A DNA stretch of 64,000 bases from Rhodococcus sp. NBC_00297 (GCF_036173065.1 NZ_CP108041.1:3847001-3911000), one strand, 5' to 3'; shown: positions 1 to 8,741, counted from the stretch's first letter. Translations and numbers: made by a program. The notes: a model not told the origin generated them from the sequence alone.

Positions 1-456
1 GAACAGATCTCGTCGGGTGATGGTGGTGTCGCGTCGTCGCGCCAGAGATGTGAAGAGGGCGATCGACGCGTCGTTGTCGGGGCTGATGGTGGTCTCGAGG
101 AAGCGTGCTCCGCGTGGGGTGGTGCGGTCGACGAGGCCCTGCAGCATGCGCACGGCCAGGCCGTGCCCGCGCTGGTCGGAGTCGACCGCCACCTGCCAGA
201 CGAACAGGGTGTCGTCGGCGTCGGGACGGATGTATCCGGTGACGAAGCCGACCGGACGGTCGTCGGCGTCCACTGCCACGATCGAGGTGTCGGAGAAATC
301 GCGGCACCACAGCACGTACGAGTAACTGGAATTGACGTCCAGTACTCGGGAGTCCCTCGCGATCTCCCACAATCGCGTCCCGTCGGCCACGCATGGTGGG
401 CGGAACGAGAAATCGATGTCGTCGGTCGGGGCGGCTCTCTGTAACACTGGCGTCAT
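1..456 (-). CDS. ectA: EctA, L-2,4-diaminobutyrate acetyltransferase (3' end cut by window edge)
   Basis: Acetylates L-2,4-diaminobutyrate with acetyl-CoA to N-gamma-acetyl-diaminobutyrate, the step before ectoine synthase in synthesis of the compatible solute ectoine. The reading frame is open for 152 codons from ATG 456 to the window edge, so some 20-30 C-terminal residues are missing. EctA-specific stretches are visible: RDSRVLDVNSSYSYVLWC near residue 27, GFVTGYIRP, and the acetyl-CoA loop VWQVAVDSDQRGHGLA. GNAT fold, cytosolic. ectB, ectC and perhaps ectD are expected beyond the left edge. There is no clear Shine-Dalgarno; a promoter 11 bases upstream suggests a nearly leaderless mRNA. 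Confidence 0.9.
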   Translation of the reverse strand, partial: MTPVLQRAAPTDDIDFSFRPPCVADGTRLWEIARDSRVLDVNSSYSYVLWCRDFSDTSIVAVDADDRPVGFVTGYIRPDADDTLFVWQVAVDSDQRGHGLAVRMLQGLVDRTTPRGARFLETTISPDNDASIALFTSLARRRDTTITRRDLF

Positions 457-466
457 ATTGCAGACG

Positions 467-495
467 AACGTAACAAGGCTGACCGGACATGTCAG
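467..495 (-). promoter_or_regulatory. Predicted ectA promoter
   Basis: On the minus strand CTGACA (490-495; 5 of 6 to the TTGACA -35 consensus) is followed after exactly 17 bases by TACGTT (467-472; TANNNT-type -10). The expected start of transcription is within a few bases of the ectA ATG at 456, which would explain the missing ribosome binding site. Seen by eye, not tested. Confidence 0.45.
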
Positions 496-551
496 GCGCC
501 CTCGTCGTCAGGCACGAGAATGGCACGCCTATCGCCAGTACGTTCGCCCCT

Positions 552-567
552 TGTGAGTGTGGTCACA
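552..567. promoter_or_regulatory. CRP/GlxR-type site, perfect TGTGA-N6-TCACA
   Basis: TGTGAGTGTGGTCACA is a perfect match to the TGTGA-N6-TCACA palindrome of cAMP receptor proteins (CRP; GlxR in corynebacteria). It lies in the 320-base gap (457-776) between divergent ectA and the YhgE-like gene, about 100 bases upstream of the predicted ectA start of transcription. Apart from this site and the ectA promoter I see nothing else in the gap. Which gene it controls, if any, is inference. Confidence 0.5.
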
Positions 568-776
568 CGACGATGCGTTCGCCGGCGACTCGGGGGCCTG
601 CCGCGGCCCGCGGGAGGCGCGGGAACCCTCGCAGCGGCACCGCGGCGTGGGGCTGCTGTGACCAGTGTGAACAGCGTGATCAAGACTGAATGGTCTCGAC
701 GACGGTGAAATAAATGGTCAGAGCCCGGCGAGGCACCCACCGTTCCCGTTCGGTGATGGCTAATGTCCGGCACACT

Positions 777-2318
777 ATGACTCCCACGGTCAGACTTCCC
801 CGGCCCGCCCGACTGCGAGGCGCCGCTGCACGTGTCGGTGCAGCCAGCTCGACCCCCGTCGCGATGGTGCTCGCCGTTCTGCTCCCCACCGTGGCGGCCG
901 GAGTGTTCTGGGTCTCGCAGACCGATCGCCCCGCCACCACCGGCACCGTTTCCGTCGCCGCCACTGCGGGCGGGTCCACGACGGACCCGCTCGCGTCGAG
1001 TCGGGCCGCCCTGACCAACACGGTCCTGCCGCTGCAGATCCTGAGTGGCGGTATGGCCGAGCTGTCCGACGGCAGCGTGGAGCTGGACGACGGCGCTCAC
1101 CAGATGTCCGACGGCCTGCACCAGGCCCGCGACGGCTCGGCCGAACTCGCTGACGGCATGACCCAGCTCCGAGCCGGCCTCTGGCAGCTCGGTGACGGCT
1201 CGTCGCAGGTGAGCGGAGGAGTCGATCGCGTGGTGGGTGCGCTCACCGGCGTCGGAGCCGCGCAGGGCCAGATCGAACTGATCGTGCAGCAGACTCTCGA
1301 CTCGCTCGCCGCGTCCACCGATCCGGGCGCCGCCGCGTCCGCGGATCAGCTGCGGCCGGTCCTCGACCTGCTGCGCACCCAGGGACTGAACGCCGGGGTG
1401 ATGACCGACCTGCAGACGCTGCGCGACGGTGCGCGCACCGTGGCGTACCAACTCGACGACCCGTCCTCGGAGTTCGTCGACGGCATGGTGCGTGCCACCG
1501 ACGGATCCGCGCAGCTGCGCGACGGCCTCGTCCTGCTCGACGACGGCGGGGTACGCCTCGTCGACGGCACCACGCGCCTGGTCGGGGGAGTCGGCCCGAT
1601 GGAGACCATGTTCTCCACTCTGCGTACCAACGTGGAGAAAGCGTCCACCTCGCTGCCGGCAGCCGAGCGGATCGAACCCGACCCGGCCGGCGGCGGTACC
1701 TCGTACGTGGTGCGGTCCGCCTCGGACGCGTGGCCGTACCTCGCGGCGGCGTTCGCGCTCGTCGCAGCAGCGCTCGTCGGATTCTTCGTCCCGCGCGCCC
1801 GCGCCGCGGTCCTGGGGGCGGTGGCCACCGCGTCGACGATGGTGCTGGCCCTGACGTTCGCCGACACCGGCGCGAGTCTCTCGGGCTCGATGGTCTCGAC
1901 CGTCCTGATCGGAGTCTGGGTCGCCGCGGTGGCCACTGCGGCCCGTGCATTGCGCACCGCACTCGGAGCCGTCCGTGCCGGAGTGGTGCTCGGGGTCCTC
2001 GGGCTCGTCCAGGTGGTGCTCGGCGGGCTGGTCCTGCGCGGGGTCGGTGGTCTGCCCGACACGGTCGGACTCTTCACCCCCCTCGGCCAACTGGTCCGGT
2101 CGTTGGAGAACGCCGCCGCGGGCGGAAGCATCGTCACCTCGCTCGTGTCGGTGATCGCCGCACTGGTCACGGTGGCTGTATCGGTGGCCGTCCTGGCCGC
2201 GCATCGCACGATCGACGACGCGGAACCGGTCGACCACGGCGCCGATGCGGCTGTCGAGAACGACGCCGACGAGGCCGACCGAACCGAGGACGACAGCGTC
2301 TCGTCCTCCGTACGCTAG
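777..2318 (+). CDS. YhgE/Pip-like membrane protein with heptad repeats
   Basis: About 513 residues. One membrane segment lies near the N-terminus (PVAMVLAVLLPTVAAGVFWV). A long outer domain follows with repeated L/M-x-D-G units about seven residues apart (ELSDGSVELDDGAHQMSDG and onward), the pattern of X-X-X-Leu-X-X-Gly repeat proteins of the YhgE/Pip (phage infection protein) group. About five more membrane segments lie in the C-terminal half, then an acidic tail. The family is ABC-2/MmpL-like in layout and its role is unsettled (export or envelope). I chose ATG 777; ATG 756 and ATG 714 are in frame upstream and none has a strong ribosome binding site. Confidence 0.7.
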   Translation: MTPTVRLPRPARLRGAAARVGAASSTPVAMVLAVLLPTVAAGVFWVSQTDRPATTGTVSVAATAGGSTTDPLASSRAALTNTVLPLQILSGGMAELSDGSVELDDGAHQMSDGLHQARDGSAELADGMTQLRAGLWQLGDGSSQVSGGVDRVVGALTGVGAAQGQIELIVQQTLDSLAASTDPGAAASADQLRPVLDLLRTQGLNAGVMTDLQTLRDGARTVAYQLDDPSSEFVDGMVRATDGSAQLRDGLVLLDDGGVRLVDGTTRLVGGVGPMETMFSTLRTNVEKASTSLPAAERIEPDPAGGGTSYVVRSASDAWPYLAAAFALVAAALVGFFVPRARAAVLGAVATASTMVLALTFADTGASLSGSMVSTVLIGVWVAAVATAARALRTALGAVRAGVVLGVLGLVQVVLGGLVLRGVGGLPDTVGLFTPLGQLVRSLENAAAGGSIVTSLVSVIAALVTVAVSVAVLAAHRTIDDAEPVDHGADAAVENDADEADRTEDDSVSSSVR

Positions 2319-2384
2319 GACCACCGGCCGGACGATCCCGCGGCAGGAATACCTGTCGGCGCCGGGTGGGCGGAGGAGCGTGAC

Positions 2385-3029
2385 GTGCTGCTCGACGGAG
2401 CCAACGCACTGATCTACGGGGGCGGCGGTGTCGTCGGGAGCCGGCTGGCCGTCGCCCTGGCCCGCGACGGAGCGCGCGTGCACCTCGCCGGCCGCTCCCG
2501 GACGAAGATGCAGCACGTCGTCGACATCATCCGCGCGGACGGTGGCCACGCCGAGGCGGCCGTCATCGACGTGCTGGACGAGGTCGACGTCGACGAGTAC
2601 GTGGACGTCGTCGCCGCCTGCTCCGGGAGCATCGACGTGTCGATCGACGTCATCATCCCTGGCCGGGCGTCGCGTTCGACCCACTCCGAAGCGTCGGCGC
2701 GTCGGCTCGATCGCACCGAGGTCGCGGATCTCGAACGTCCGGTCCTGGACGCGCTGCGTGCCCACTTCATCACCGCGCGGGCGGCCGCACGGCACATGGT
2801 GTGCCAGCACTCCGGTCTCATCCTCGTTCCGCGCTGCCTGCCGACCGCAGGCGACGCGGGGCTGGACGCGTCGTCGCTGGCCTCCGTCGTCATCGATCGG
2901 CTCGCCGCGCAACTCGCCGGCGACCTGGTCGGCACCGGGGTGCGCGTCACCGCCGTCGACACCGATCCGACGTCGGCCGACGAGACGGCCCGACGGCTGG
3001 TGGCCGCGGCGTCAGACGGCGATACGTAG
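2385..3029 (+). CDS. SDR-family (Rossmann fold) protein, atypical active site
   Basis: 214 residues. The N-terminus has a nucleotide-binding glycine motif (YGGGGVVGSRLA) and a basic residue after strand 2 (AGRSR), suggesting NADP(H). Overall length and order fit short-chain dehydrogenases. Where the family carries Tyr-x-x-x-Lys this protein reads LDASSLASVV, so the usual catalytic pair is absent. GTG start with a good ribosome binding site (GGAGG at 2372). Its last 18 bases overlap the convergent ABC transporter gene. Could be a non-catalytic or altered-mechanism SDR; substrate unknown. Confidence 0.65.
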   Translation: MLLDGANALIYGGGGVVGSRLAVALARDGARVHLAGRSRTKMQHVVDIIRADGGHAEAAVIDVLDEVDVDEYVDVVAACSGSIDVSIDVIIPGRASRSTHSEASARRLDRTEVADLERPVLDALRAHFITARAAARHMVCQHSGLILVPRCLPTAGDAGLDASSLASVVIDRLAAQLAGDLVGTGVRVTAVDTDPTSADETARRLVAAASDGDT

Positions 3030-4760
3030 CGCCTCGACGAGATCCCGGTACAGGGTGTCGGTGTCGAGCAGCTCGCGGTGCGTTCCCTTCGACCGGACAC
3101 GTCCGCGCTCGAGCACAAAGATGGTGTCCGCGTCGATGACCGTCGACAGGCGGTGCGCGATGGTCACCACGGCACCGTGCACCGACAGGTCGCGGATGGC
3201 GTCGTGGATGGCGGCCTCGGTGATGCCGTCCACCTGCGCGGTGGCCTCGTCCAACAGCAGGATGTCCGGTGGGCGGACGATGGCACGGGCCAACGCGATG
3301 CGCTGACGCTCGCCGCCCGAGACCGCCGAGTCGCGCAACTCGGTGGCGAGACCGGCCGGCAACAGCTCGATCTTCTCGGCCAGCCGCACGCGTTCGAGTG
3401 CCGCCCACAGCTCGGCGTCGGTCGCGTCCGGGTGGGTGAGCCGGAGATTGTCGGCGATCGTGCCCGGCAGTGTGGGTGTGGCCTGCTCGACGTAGCCGAT
3501 GCGCGCGCGGATCTGACTGTGGGACAAGGCCGAGTACGGGACACCGTTCAGGGCGAGTTCGCCGTCCCGCGGTTCGAGGAAGCGCAGGATCAACGAGAAC
3601 AGCGTCGTCTTGCCGGCGCCCGACGGCCCGACGACGGCGGTGTGGCCGCGCGACGGAATGCTCATGTCGATCGCGTTCACCGCGGCGCCCTCGTCGCCGT
3701 ACCCGGCCGTGACCCGAGTGAGGGTGAGCGCCGAGACCTCCGCGCTCGCCGGCAGGTCCGCGACCGCGGTGGGCGCCTCCTTCTCGAGGTCCATCACCTG
3801 CACCTCACGAATGCGGGCCGCGGCGGCGATGCCGCGCTGCAGCTGCGAGACGTAGAGCGTGAGCTGGGCGACCGGGCCCACCAACTGGAACGCGTAGAGC
3901 AGGAACGCGACCAGGCTGGAGACGGCCAGCGCTCCCGAGCTCACCCGATACGCGCCCACGCCGAGCACTGCGATGATGGTGAGCTGGATCCCGGAACCGG
4001 TGATGGTCCACGCCCAGGCCTCGAGACGCACTGCCCGGATACCGTAGGACGCCGAGACGCGGGCCTCCTCGATGACCAGCTCGCTCGAACGACTCTCCGC
4101 CCGACTGGCCTTGACCGTGCGAACGGCGCGCAACGCGCCCTCCAGGATGCCGCCGAGCCGACCCATCGCCTCCTGTGCATTGCGTTGAGCGCGAGCCACC
4201 TTCGGCATGAGGAACCCGGCGGCGACACCGATGAGACCGATGCCGAGCAGAGCCGTCCCGAGGAGGGGGAGGTCGAGGGTCGCCATGAGCACGATGACAC
4301 CCACGATCGCGATGCTGCCGTTGACGATCTCGACCAGCGCCCAGGACGACGCCTCGCGGAGCAGCATCGTGTCGGACGTGACCCGCGTGAGCATCTCGCC
4401 CGCGGGACGAGCGGTGACCGCCGGGATGGTGGCGCCGAAGAACCGCCGCACCATCGATGATCGCGCCTCGAGCACGACGCGTTCTGCCATGGTTCCCAGG
4501 AGCAGGCGTTGAGCCAGACCCACGATGATCCCCACGACGAGGAGCCCGACCAACAGGACGATGGCCGACCGCGTGGCGCCCGGGACGTCGAAGGAGTCCA
4601 GCAGTCGCTTGGTGACCAGCGGAGTGGCCAGGGACGACGCGGTGACCAGCAGACCGAGGAGCAGACCGAACCGGAACAACCGGCGATGCGGGCGGATGAA
4701 GGTCCAGAGGAGGCGGAGATTGGGGAGCCGACCTGGTGCATCGGGAGTAGCTGTCGTCAC
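3012..4760 (-). CDS. ABC exporter, fused membrane and ATPase domains
   Basis: 582 residues, a complete half-transporter that would work as a dimer in the cytoplasmic membrane. Residues about 20-310 hold the six-helix exporter domain. The ATPase domain follows with Walker A (GPSGAGKTT), Q-loop (YVEQATPTLPGT), signature (VSGGERQRIALARA), Walker B (ILLLDEAT) and H-loop (IAHRLS). Multidrug/lipid (MsbA/LmrA-like) exporter type; substrate cannot be read from sequence. Only 100 bases of repeat-bearing DNA separate it from recQ upstream on the same strand. Confidence 0.9.
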   Translation of the reverse strand: MTTATPDAPGRLPNLRLLWTFIRPHRRLFRFGLLLGLLVTASSLATPLVTKRLLDSFDVPGATRSAIVLLVGLLVVGIIVGLAQRLLLGTMAERVVLEARSSMVRRFFGATIPAVTARPAGEMLTRVTSDTMLLREASSWALVEIVNGSIAIVGVIVLMATLDLPLLGTALLGIGLIGVAAGFLMPKVARAQRNAQEAMGRLGGILEGALRAVRTVKASRAESRSSELVIEEARVSASYGIRAVRLEAWAWTITGSGIQLTIIAVLGVGAYRVSSGALAVSSLVAFLLYAFQLVGPVAQLTLYVSQLQRGIAAAARIREVQVMDLEKEAPTAVADLPASAEVSALTLTRVTAGYGDEGAAVNAIDMSIPSRGHTAVVGPSGAGKTTLFSLILRFLEPRDGELALNGVPYSALSHSQIRARIGYVEQATPTLPGTIADNLRLTHPDATDAELWAALERVRLAEKIELLPAGLATELRDSAVSGGERQRIALARAIVRPPDILLLDEATAQVDGITEAAIHDAIRDLSVHGAVVTIAHRLSTVIDADTIFVLERGRVRSKGTHRELLDTDTLYRDLVEALRIAV

Positions 4761-4806
4761 CTCGTCACACTAGTCGCGCGCCGACAGACACCCCTTCTGT
4801 CCATCC

Positions 4807-4868
4807 TCGGCCTACCCGGCCGTCCCCGGCCTACCCGACCACCCGCGGCCGGCCTCCGGCCTACCCGC
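4807..4868. repeat. GGCC-rich short repeat, three copies of CGGCCTACCCG
   Basis: CGGCCTACCCG occurs at 4808-4818, 4827-4837 and 4857-4867. The last copy is preceded by GGCCGGCCT, giving the same GGCCGGCCTCCGGCCT core seen at 18 kb and 47 kb and, shortened, at 40.5 kb. GGCCGG-CCT-CCGGCC can fold as a hairpin with a 3-base loop. The block lies between recQ and the ABC gene and supplies the recQ stop codon. Confidence 0.7.
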
Positions 4869-6948
4869 GACCGATCAACGCGAACGGAAGCACCGCATCG
4901 GCCCCCGCCTGCCGGAGCGCCCGCGCCGCCATGGTGAGCGTCCACCCGGTGTCGGTGGAGAGATCGAGCAGCAGGACGGGTCCGCGATGCGCCGTCAGAT
5001 CGGGTGCCTCGAAGGCGTCCACCAACGAGGCGACGCGGAACGCCGAGTTCGCGCCCGAGACGGGCCGGGCATCGGGCCGACGGTGCAGAACGCCCAGTGG
5101 CTCCAGCCTGCCGACCCTCGCCAGACGCTCCCCGAGGTCGTTCAACAGCGCCGGTCGGGAGTCGCTCTCCATGACCATCAGCCCGGTGGGCCGCTCGTCC
5201 CACGTCCACTCCGCGAGGACCTTGATGCACGCGGCCTCCAGCCCGTCGGGTGCCGGACCGTCCTCGCCGTCCGTCAGCGCGCGCAGGCGTGGTCCCCACA
5301 CCGGGTCGGTGAGGCGGCCGAGGATGCGGCCGGTCTCCGGGCCGTCGGTGATCTTCCCCGACAGCTCGACGCCGACCTTCTTCAGTCCCGTCGGCCACTG
5401 CTTGCGGATGGCGAGGTCCAGCCCGGGTCGATCGAGACGGCGACGGGTCGACTCCACGTGATCGGCCGACACGTCCGCGGAGAGGTGCTGCCCGGTGCAG
5501 TTGTCGCAGCGCCCGCACCGGTCCGCCTCCGCATCCCCGGTGAGGGACGGATCGTCGAGTTGCCGGCGCAGGAACGCCATCCGGCACTCGTCGGTGCTCT
5601 GGTACTCGATCATCGCGCGCTGCTCGGACAGCCGTGCCTCGTCGAGTCGTTCGTAGCGCTCCCGGTCGTAGTGCCAGTGTTCCCCGGTGCCGAGCCAACC
5701 CCCCTTGACCCGCCGGACGGCACCGTCGACGTCGAGGACCTTGAGCACCATCTCGAGCCGAGTGCGTCCGAGCTCGACGAGCGGTTCGAGAGCCTGGGTG
5801 GACTGGGCGCGCTCGGTGTCCAGCACCTCGAGCACCCGACGTACGACGTGTTCGCGAGGGAAGGCGACGGACGCGAAGTAGCTCCAGATCTCCCGGTCCT
5901 CCGGACCGGGCAGGAGGACGACGTCGGCGCGCTCGGTGGCGCGACCCGCGCGGCCCACCTGCTGGTAGTAGGAGATGGGCGACGACGGTGCACCCACGTG
6001 CACGACGAACCCCAGATCGGGTTTGTCGAAACCCATGCCCAACGCCGAGGTCGCGACGAGCGCCTTCACACGGTTCTGCAGCAGATCCTGTTCCGCCGCT
6101 TCGCGTTCCGTCGGATCGGTCTGGCCGGTGTAGGCGGCCACCTCCATTCCTCGATCGCGCAGCAGCGCCGCGAGGTCGTTGGCTCCCGCGACCGTCAGCG
6201 AGTAGACGATGCCCGAGCCGGGCAGGGTCTCGAGATGGTCGGCGAGCCAGGCGATGCGCGCCGTCGGATCGGGGATGGTGACCACGGACAGGTGCAGCGA
6301 CTCGCGCTGGAGACCGCCACGCAGGACGGTGGTGTCGGCCCCGCCGACACCGAGCTGTGCCGCGACGTCCTCGACCACCCGATCGTTCGCGGTGGCCGTG
6401 GTGGCGAGAACGGGGACCCCCTCGCGCAACTCGGCGATGAGCGACCTGATGCGGCGATAGTCCGGCCGGAAGTCGTGACCCCAGTCGGAGACGCAGTGCG
6501 CTTCGTCCACCACGACGAGCCCCGCGTCCGCGGAGAGCGAGGGCAGCACCTGATCGCGGAAGTCCGGATTGTTCAGCCGCTCCGGGCTCACCAGCAGCAC
6601 ATCCAGTTCACCGGCCGCGACGCGTGCGTGGACGTCGTCCCACTCGGTGACGTTGCCCGAGTTGATGGTGGCGGCGGTGACCCCGGCGCGCTCGGCAGCC
6701 GCGACCTGGTTGCGCATGAGCGCGAGCAGAGGCGACACGATGACGGTCGGTCCGAGCCCCTGCTCGCGCAACAGGCGTGCGGCGATGAAGTACACGGCCG
6801 ACTTTCCCCACCCGGTGCGCTGCACGACGAGTGCGCGTCGATGATGGACGACGAGCGCCTCGATCGCCGTCCACTGGTCCTCACGGAGAACGGCATCGGG
6901 GCCGGCGAGGTCGGTCAGCAGCTCCTGTGCGCGCTCACGGGTACTCAT
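4861..6948 (-). CDS. recQ: RecQ-family DNA helicase with phosphoribosyltransferase-like tail
   Basis: 695 residues, an ATP-dependent 3'-5' DNA helicase. Motif I is QRTGWGKSAVYF, motif II VVDEAHCVSDWGHDFRPDY (DEAH box with RecQ aromatic loop), motif VI YYQQVGRAGR. A zinc-binding cluster follows (C near residue 455, then CGRCDNC). No HRDC domain is evident. The last 60 residues (GPVLLLDLSTDTGWTLTMAA) resemble the PRPP-binding loop of type I phosphoribosyltransferases; from memory this layout occurs in other actinobacterial RecQ proteins. ATGA overlap with the ribokinase upstream, so translation is probably coupled. Confidence 0.85.
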   Translation of the reverse strand: MSTRERAQELLTDLAGPDAVLREDQWTAIEALVVHHRRALVVQRTGWGKSAVYFIAARLLREQGLGPTVIVSPLLALMRNQVAAAERAGVTAATINSGNVTEWDDVHARVAAGELDVLLVSPERLNNPDFRDQVLPSLSADAGLVVVDEAHCVSDWGHDFRPDYRRIRSLIAELREGVPVLATTATANDRVVEDVAAQLGVGGADTTVLRGGLQRESLHLSVVTIPDPTARIAWLADHLETLPGSGIVYSLTVAGANDLAALLRDRGMEVAAYTGQTDPTEREAAEQDLLQNRVKALVATSALGMGFDKPDLGFVVHVGAPSSPISYYQQVGRAGRATERADVVLLPGPEDREIWSYFASVAFPREHVVRRVLEVLDTERAQSTQALEPLVELGRTRLEMVLKVLDVDGAVRRVKGGWLGTGEHWHYDRERYERLDEARLSEQRAMIEYQSTDECRMAFLRRQLDDPSLTGDAEADRCGRCDNCTGQHLSADVSADHVESTRRRLDRPGLDLAIRKQWPTGLKKVGVELSGKITDGPETGRILGRLTDPVWGPRLRALTDGEDGPAPDGLEAACIKVLAEWTWDERPTGLMVMESDSRPALLNDLGERLARVGRLEPLGVLHRRPDARPVSGANSAFRVASLVDAFEAPDLTAHRGPVLLLDLSTDTGWTLTMAARALRQAGADAVLPFALIGRG

Positions 6949-7838
6949 GCGTCACGCGTCCCGGCGAGAGCCCGGTCGACCTCGGTGACGGTGGGAGCCG
7001 AGGACCCCGCGCCGTCGCGCGTGGTGGCCACGGCCGCTGCCGCACACGCGCGCCGAACCGCGGCGGCGGGGCCGTCGCGCCACGCGGCGGCGAGCGTGCC
7101 GGCGAAGACGTCGCCGGCGCCCGTGGTGTCGACGGCCTCGACGGCGGGCGAGGGATGGGTGGTGACGACGCCGTCGGCGCCGCGATGGCGGGCACCGTCG
7201 GCCCCCAGCGTGGTGACCACGTGCGGAATGCGGGCGAGTGCGTCGACCCCCAGGGCGTTCTCCTCGTCGCGGTTGACGATCGCGACGTCGACGAGACCCA
7301 GCAGATCGTCGGAGAGCGGTTGCACCGGTGACGGATTGAGGAACACGAGCGTGCCGTTGGCCCGCGCGTGTCGCGCCGCCGCGACGACCGTCGCGACGGG
7401 CGTCTCGAGTTGGCACAGCAGGACGTCGGCTTCGGCGACGGCAGCCAGTTCCTCCGCCGTGAGCTCGGTCAGGGTCTCGTTGGCACCGCCCACGACGACG
7501 ATGGAGTTCTCCGCGGCGTCGTCGACCGTGATGACAGCGACGCCACTCGCGCCCTCGACCTCGCGCAGCAGCGACGCGTCGACCTCGGCCCCGACGAGGG
7601 TCTCGCGCAGTTCGAGCGCGAAGGTGTCGGAGCCGACTGCTCCGACGAAGACGACCTCGGCGCCGGCCCGAGCGGCGGCGACCGCCTGATTGGCGCCCTT
7701 GCCGCCGGGGGAGGTGCGGAACGCGCTGCCGAGGACCGTCTCACCCGGTGCGGGCAGCGTGGAGGTGCGGGCGACGAGGTCCATGTTGATGCTGCCGACG
7801 ATGGTGATGCGGGGACGTGCGGTGTCAGGATCGGCCAT
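6945..7838 (-). CDS. Ribokinase-like PfkB sugar kinase
   Basis: 297 residues. The PfkB signatures are present: substrate-binding GSINMDLVARTSTLPAPGET at the N-terminus, GGKGANQAVAAARAG, NPSPVQPL, and the C-terminal DTTGAGDVFAGTLA with the catalytic Asp. It would phosphorylate ribose or a related sugar (possibly a nucleoside) with ATP. ATG 7838 is chosen because conserved sequence starts just after it. The neighbouring racemase-like and allantoin genes suggest that ribose from purine nucleosides could be the substrate; this is inference. Confidence 0.85.
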   Translation of the reverse strand: MADPDTARPRITIVGSINMDLVARTSTLPAPGETVLGSAFRTSPGGKGANQAVAAARAGAEVVFVGAVGSDTFALELRETLVGAEVDASLLREVEGASGVAVITVDDAAENSIVVVGGANETLTELTAEELAAVAEADVLLCQLETPVATVVAAARHARANGTLVFLNPSPVQPLSDDLLGLVDVAIVNRDEENALGVDALARIPHVVTTLGADGARHRGADGVVTTHPSPAVEAVDTTGAGDVFAGTLAAAWRDGPAAAVRRACAAAAVATTRDGAGSSAPTVTEVDRALAGTRDA

Positions 7839-7849
7839 GGTGCACGACA

Positions 7850-8602
7850 CTAACGGGTGGTTCGGACACCCGAGCCGTCTCGACGAGCGGGCGGCCAGTC
7901 CACGAACGACTTGCTCCGCGGCGGCGCGAACGTGCGCACCTTGGACGTGCGGAGACCCTGCCGGACCAGCCCCTCGGCGACGGTGATCGCCGCGGTCACC
8001 CCGTCGACGACGGGAACGTCGACCCTGGCCCGCACGGCGGCGTCGAGACCGGACATTCCGCCGCACCCCAGGACGATCACCTCGGCTCGGTCGTCGCGCA
8101 CCGCGCGCTCCGCCTCGTCGACCACGGCGCGCACCGCGGCATCGGGATCACGGTCGAGGTCGAGCACCCCGAGGCCGCTGGCGCGGACCGACGCGCAGCG
8201 GGTGTGCAGGCCGGCGACGAGCAGCCGGTCCTCGATCAGCGGGACCGTGCGGTCCAGTGTGGTCACCACCGAGTACGACCGCCCGAGGAACATCGCGGTG
8301 CTCGCCGCGGCCTCGGTGATGTCGACGACGGGAACGTCGAGCAGCTCCTGGAGTCCCTCGCGGCCGTGCTCGCCGTAGCCGGCCTGCACGACGGCGTCGA
8401 ACGGTTCCGCGTACGCGCGGACGGTCTCCATGACCGCGACGGCGGCGAGGTACGACTCGTAGTTGCCCTCCACCGACTCGGCCCCGAACGCCGGCGTCAG
8501 CGCGACCACGGTGGTGCCCGGCGACGCAATCTCGCGGGCGCGCGCACCGATGGCCTCGGTCATGGATCGCGTCGTGTTGACGTTGACGACGAGGATGCGC
8601 AC
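7850..8602 (-). CDS. Asp/Glu/hydantoin racemase-family protein, one catalytic Cys lost
   Basis: 250 residues. The N-terminus MRILVVNVNTTRSMTEAIG and C-terminal half VIVLGCGGMSGLD fit the hydantoin/allantoin racemase family (HpxA, HyuE). These enzymes use two cysteines. The second is present (Cys180), but the first, expected in an ACFGDPG-like motif, is replaced in AGYGEHG (Gly75). Arylmalonate decarboxylases have this Gly/Cys arrangement, so decarboxylation or another one-base reaction is possible. It is divergent from the allantoin operon with a 139-base shared promoter gap, pointing to ureide metabolism. The last 20 residues are low-complexity and basic. Confidence 0.75.
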   Translation of the reverse strand: MRILVVNVNTTRSMTEAIGARAREIASPGTTVVALTPAFGAESVEGNYESYLAAVAVMETVRAYAEPFDAVVQAGYGEHGREGLQELLDVPVVDITEAAASTAMFLGRSYSVVTTLDRTVPLIEDRLLVAGLHTRCASVRASGLGVLDLDRDPDAAVRAVVDEAERAVRDDRAEVIVLGCGGMSGLDAAVRARVDVPVVDGVTAAITVAEGLVRQGLRTSKVRTFAPPRSKSFVDWPPARRDGSGVRTTR

Positions 8603-8741
8603 GGCAGCTCCGGAGTTCGACGGGAACGGGGTTCGGCGTCGCTCAGAGTAGACCCGCTCCGCAGGCCGGAAGATATATCGCGAACTCGGTTACGTTGGCA
8701 GCGCACGAGCGTGAACCGAACGAGAGGACCGGACCCACACC

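Noticed and set aside
492-2912. 806-codon open frame on the minus strand
   Set aside because: Antisense to the YhgE-like and SDR genes; low-complexity Arg/Gly/Asp-rich translation without motifs, typical of high-GC shadow frames.
4987-7689. 900-codon open frame on the plus strand
   Set aside because: Antisense to recQ and the ribokinase, both with complete motif sets.
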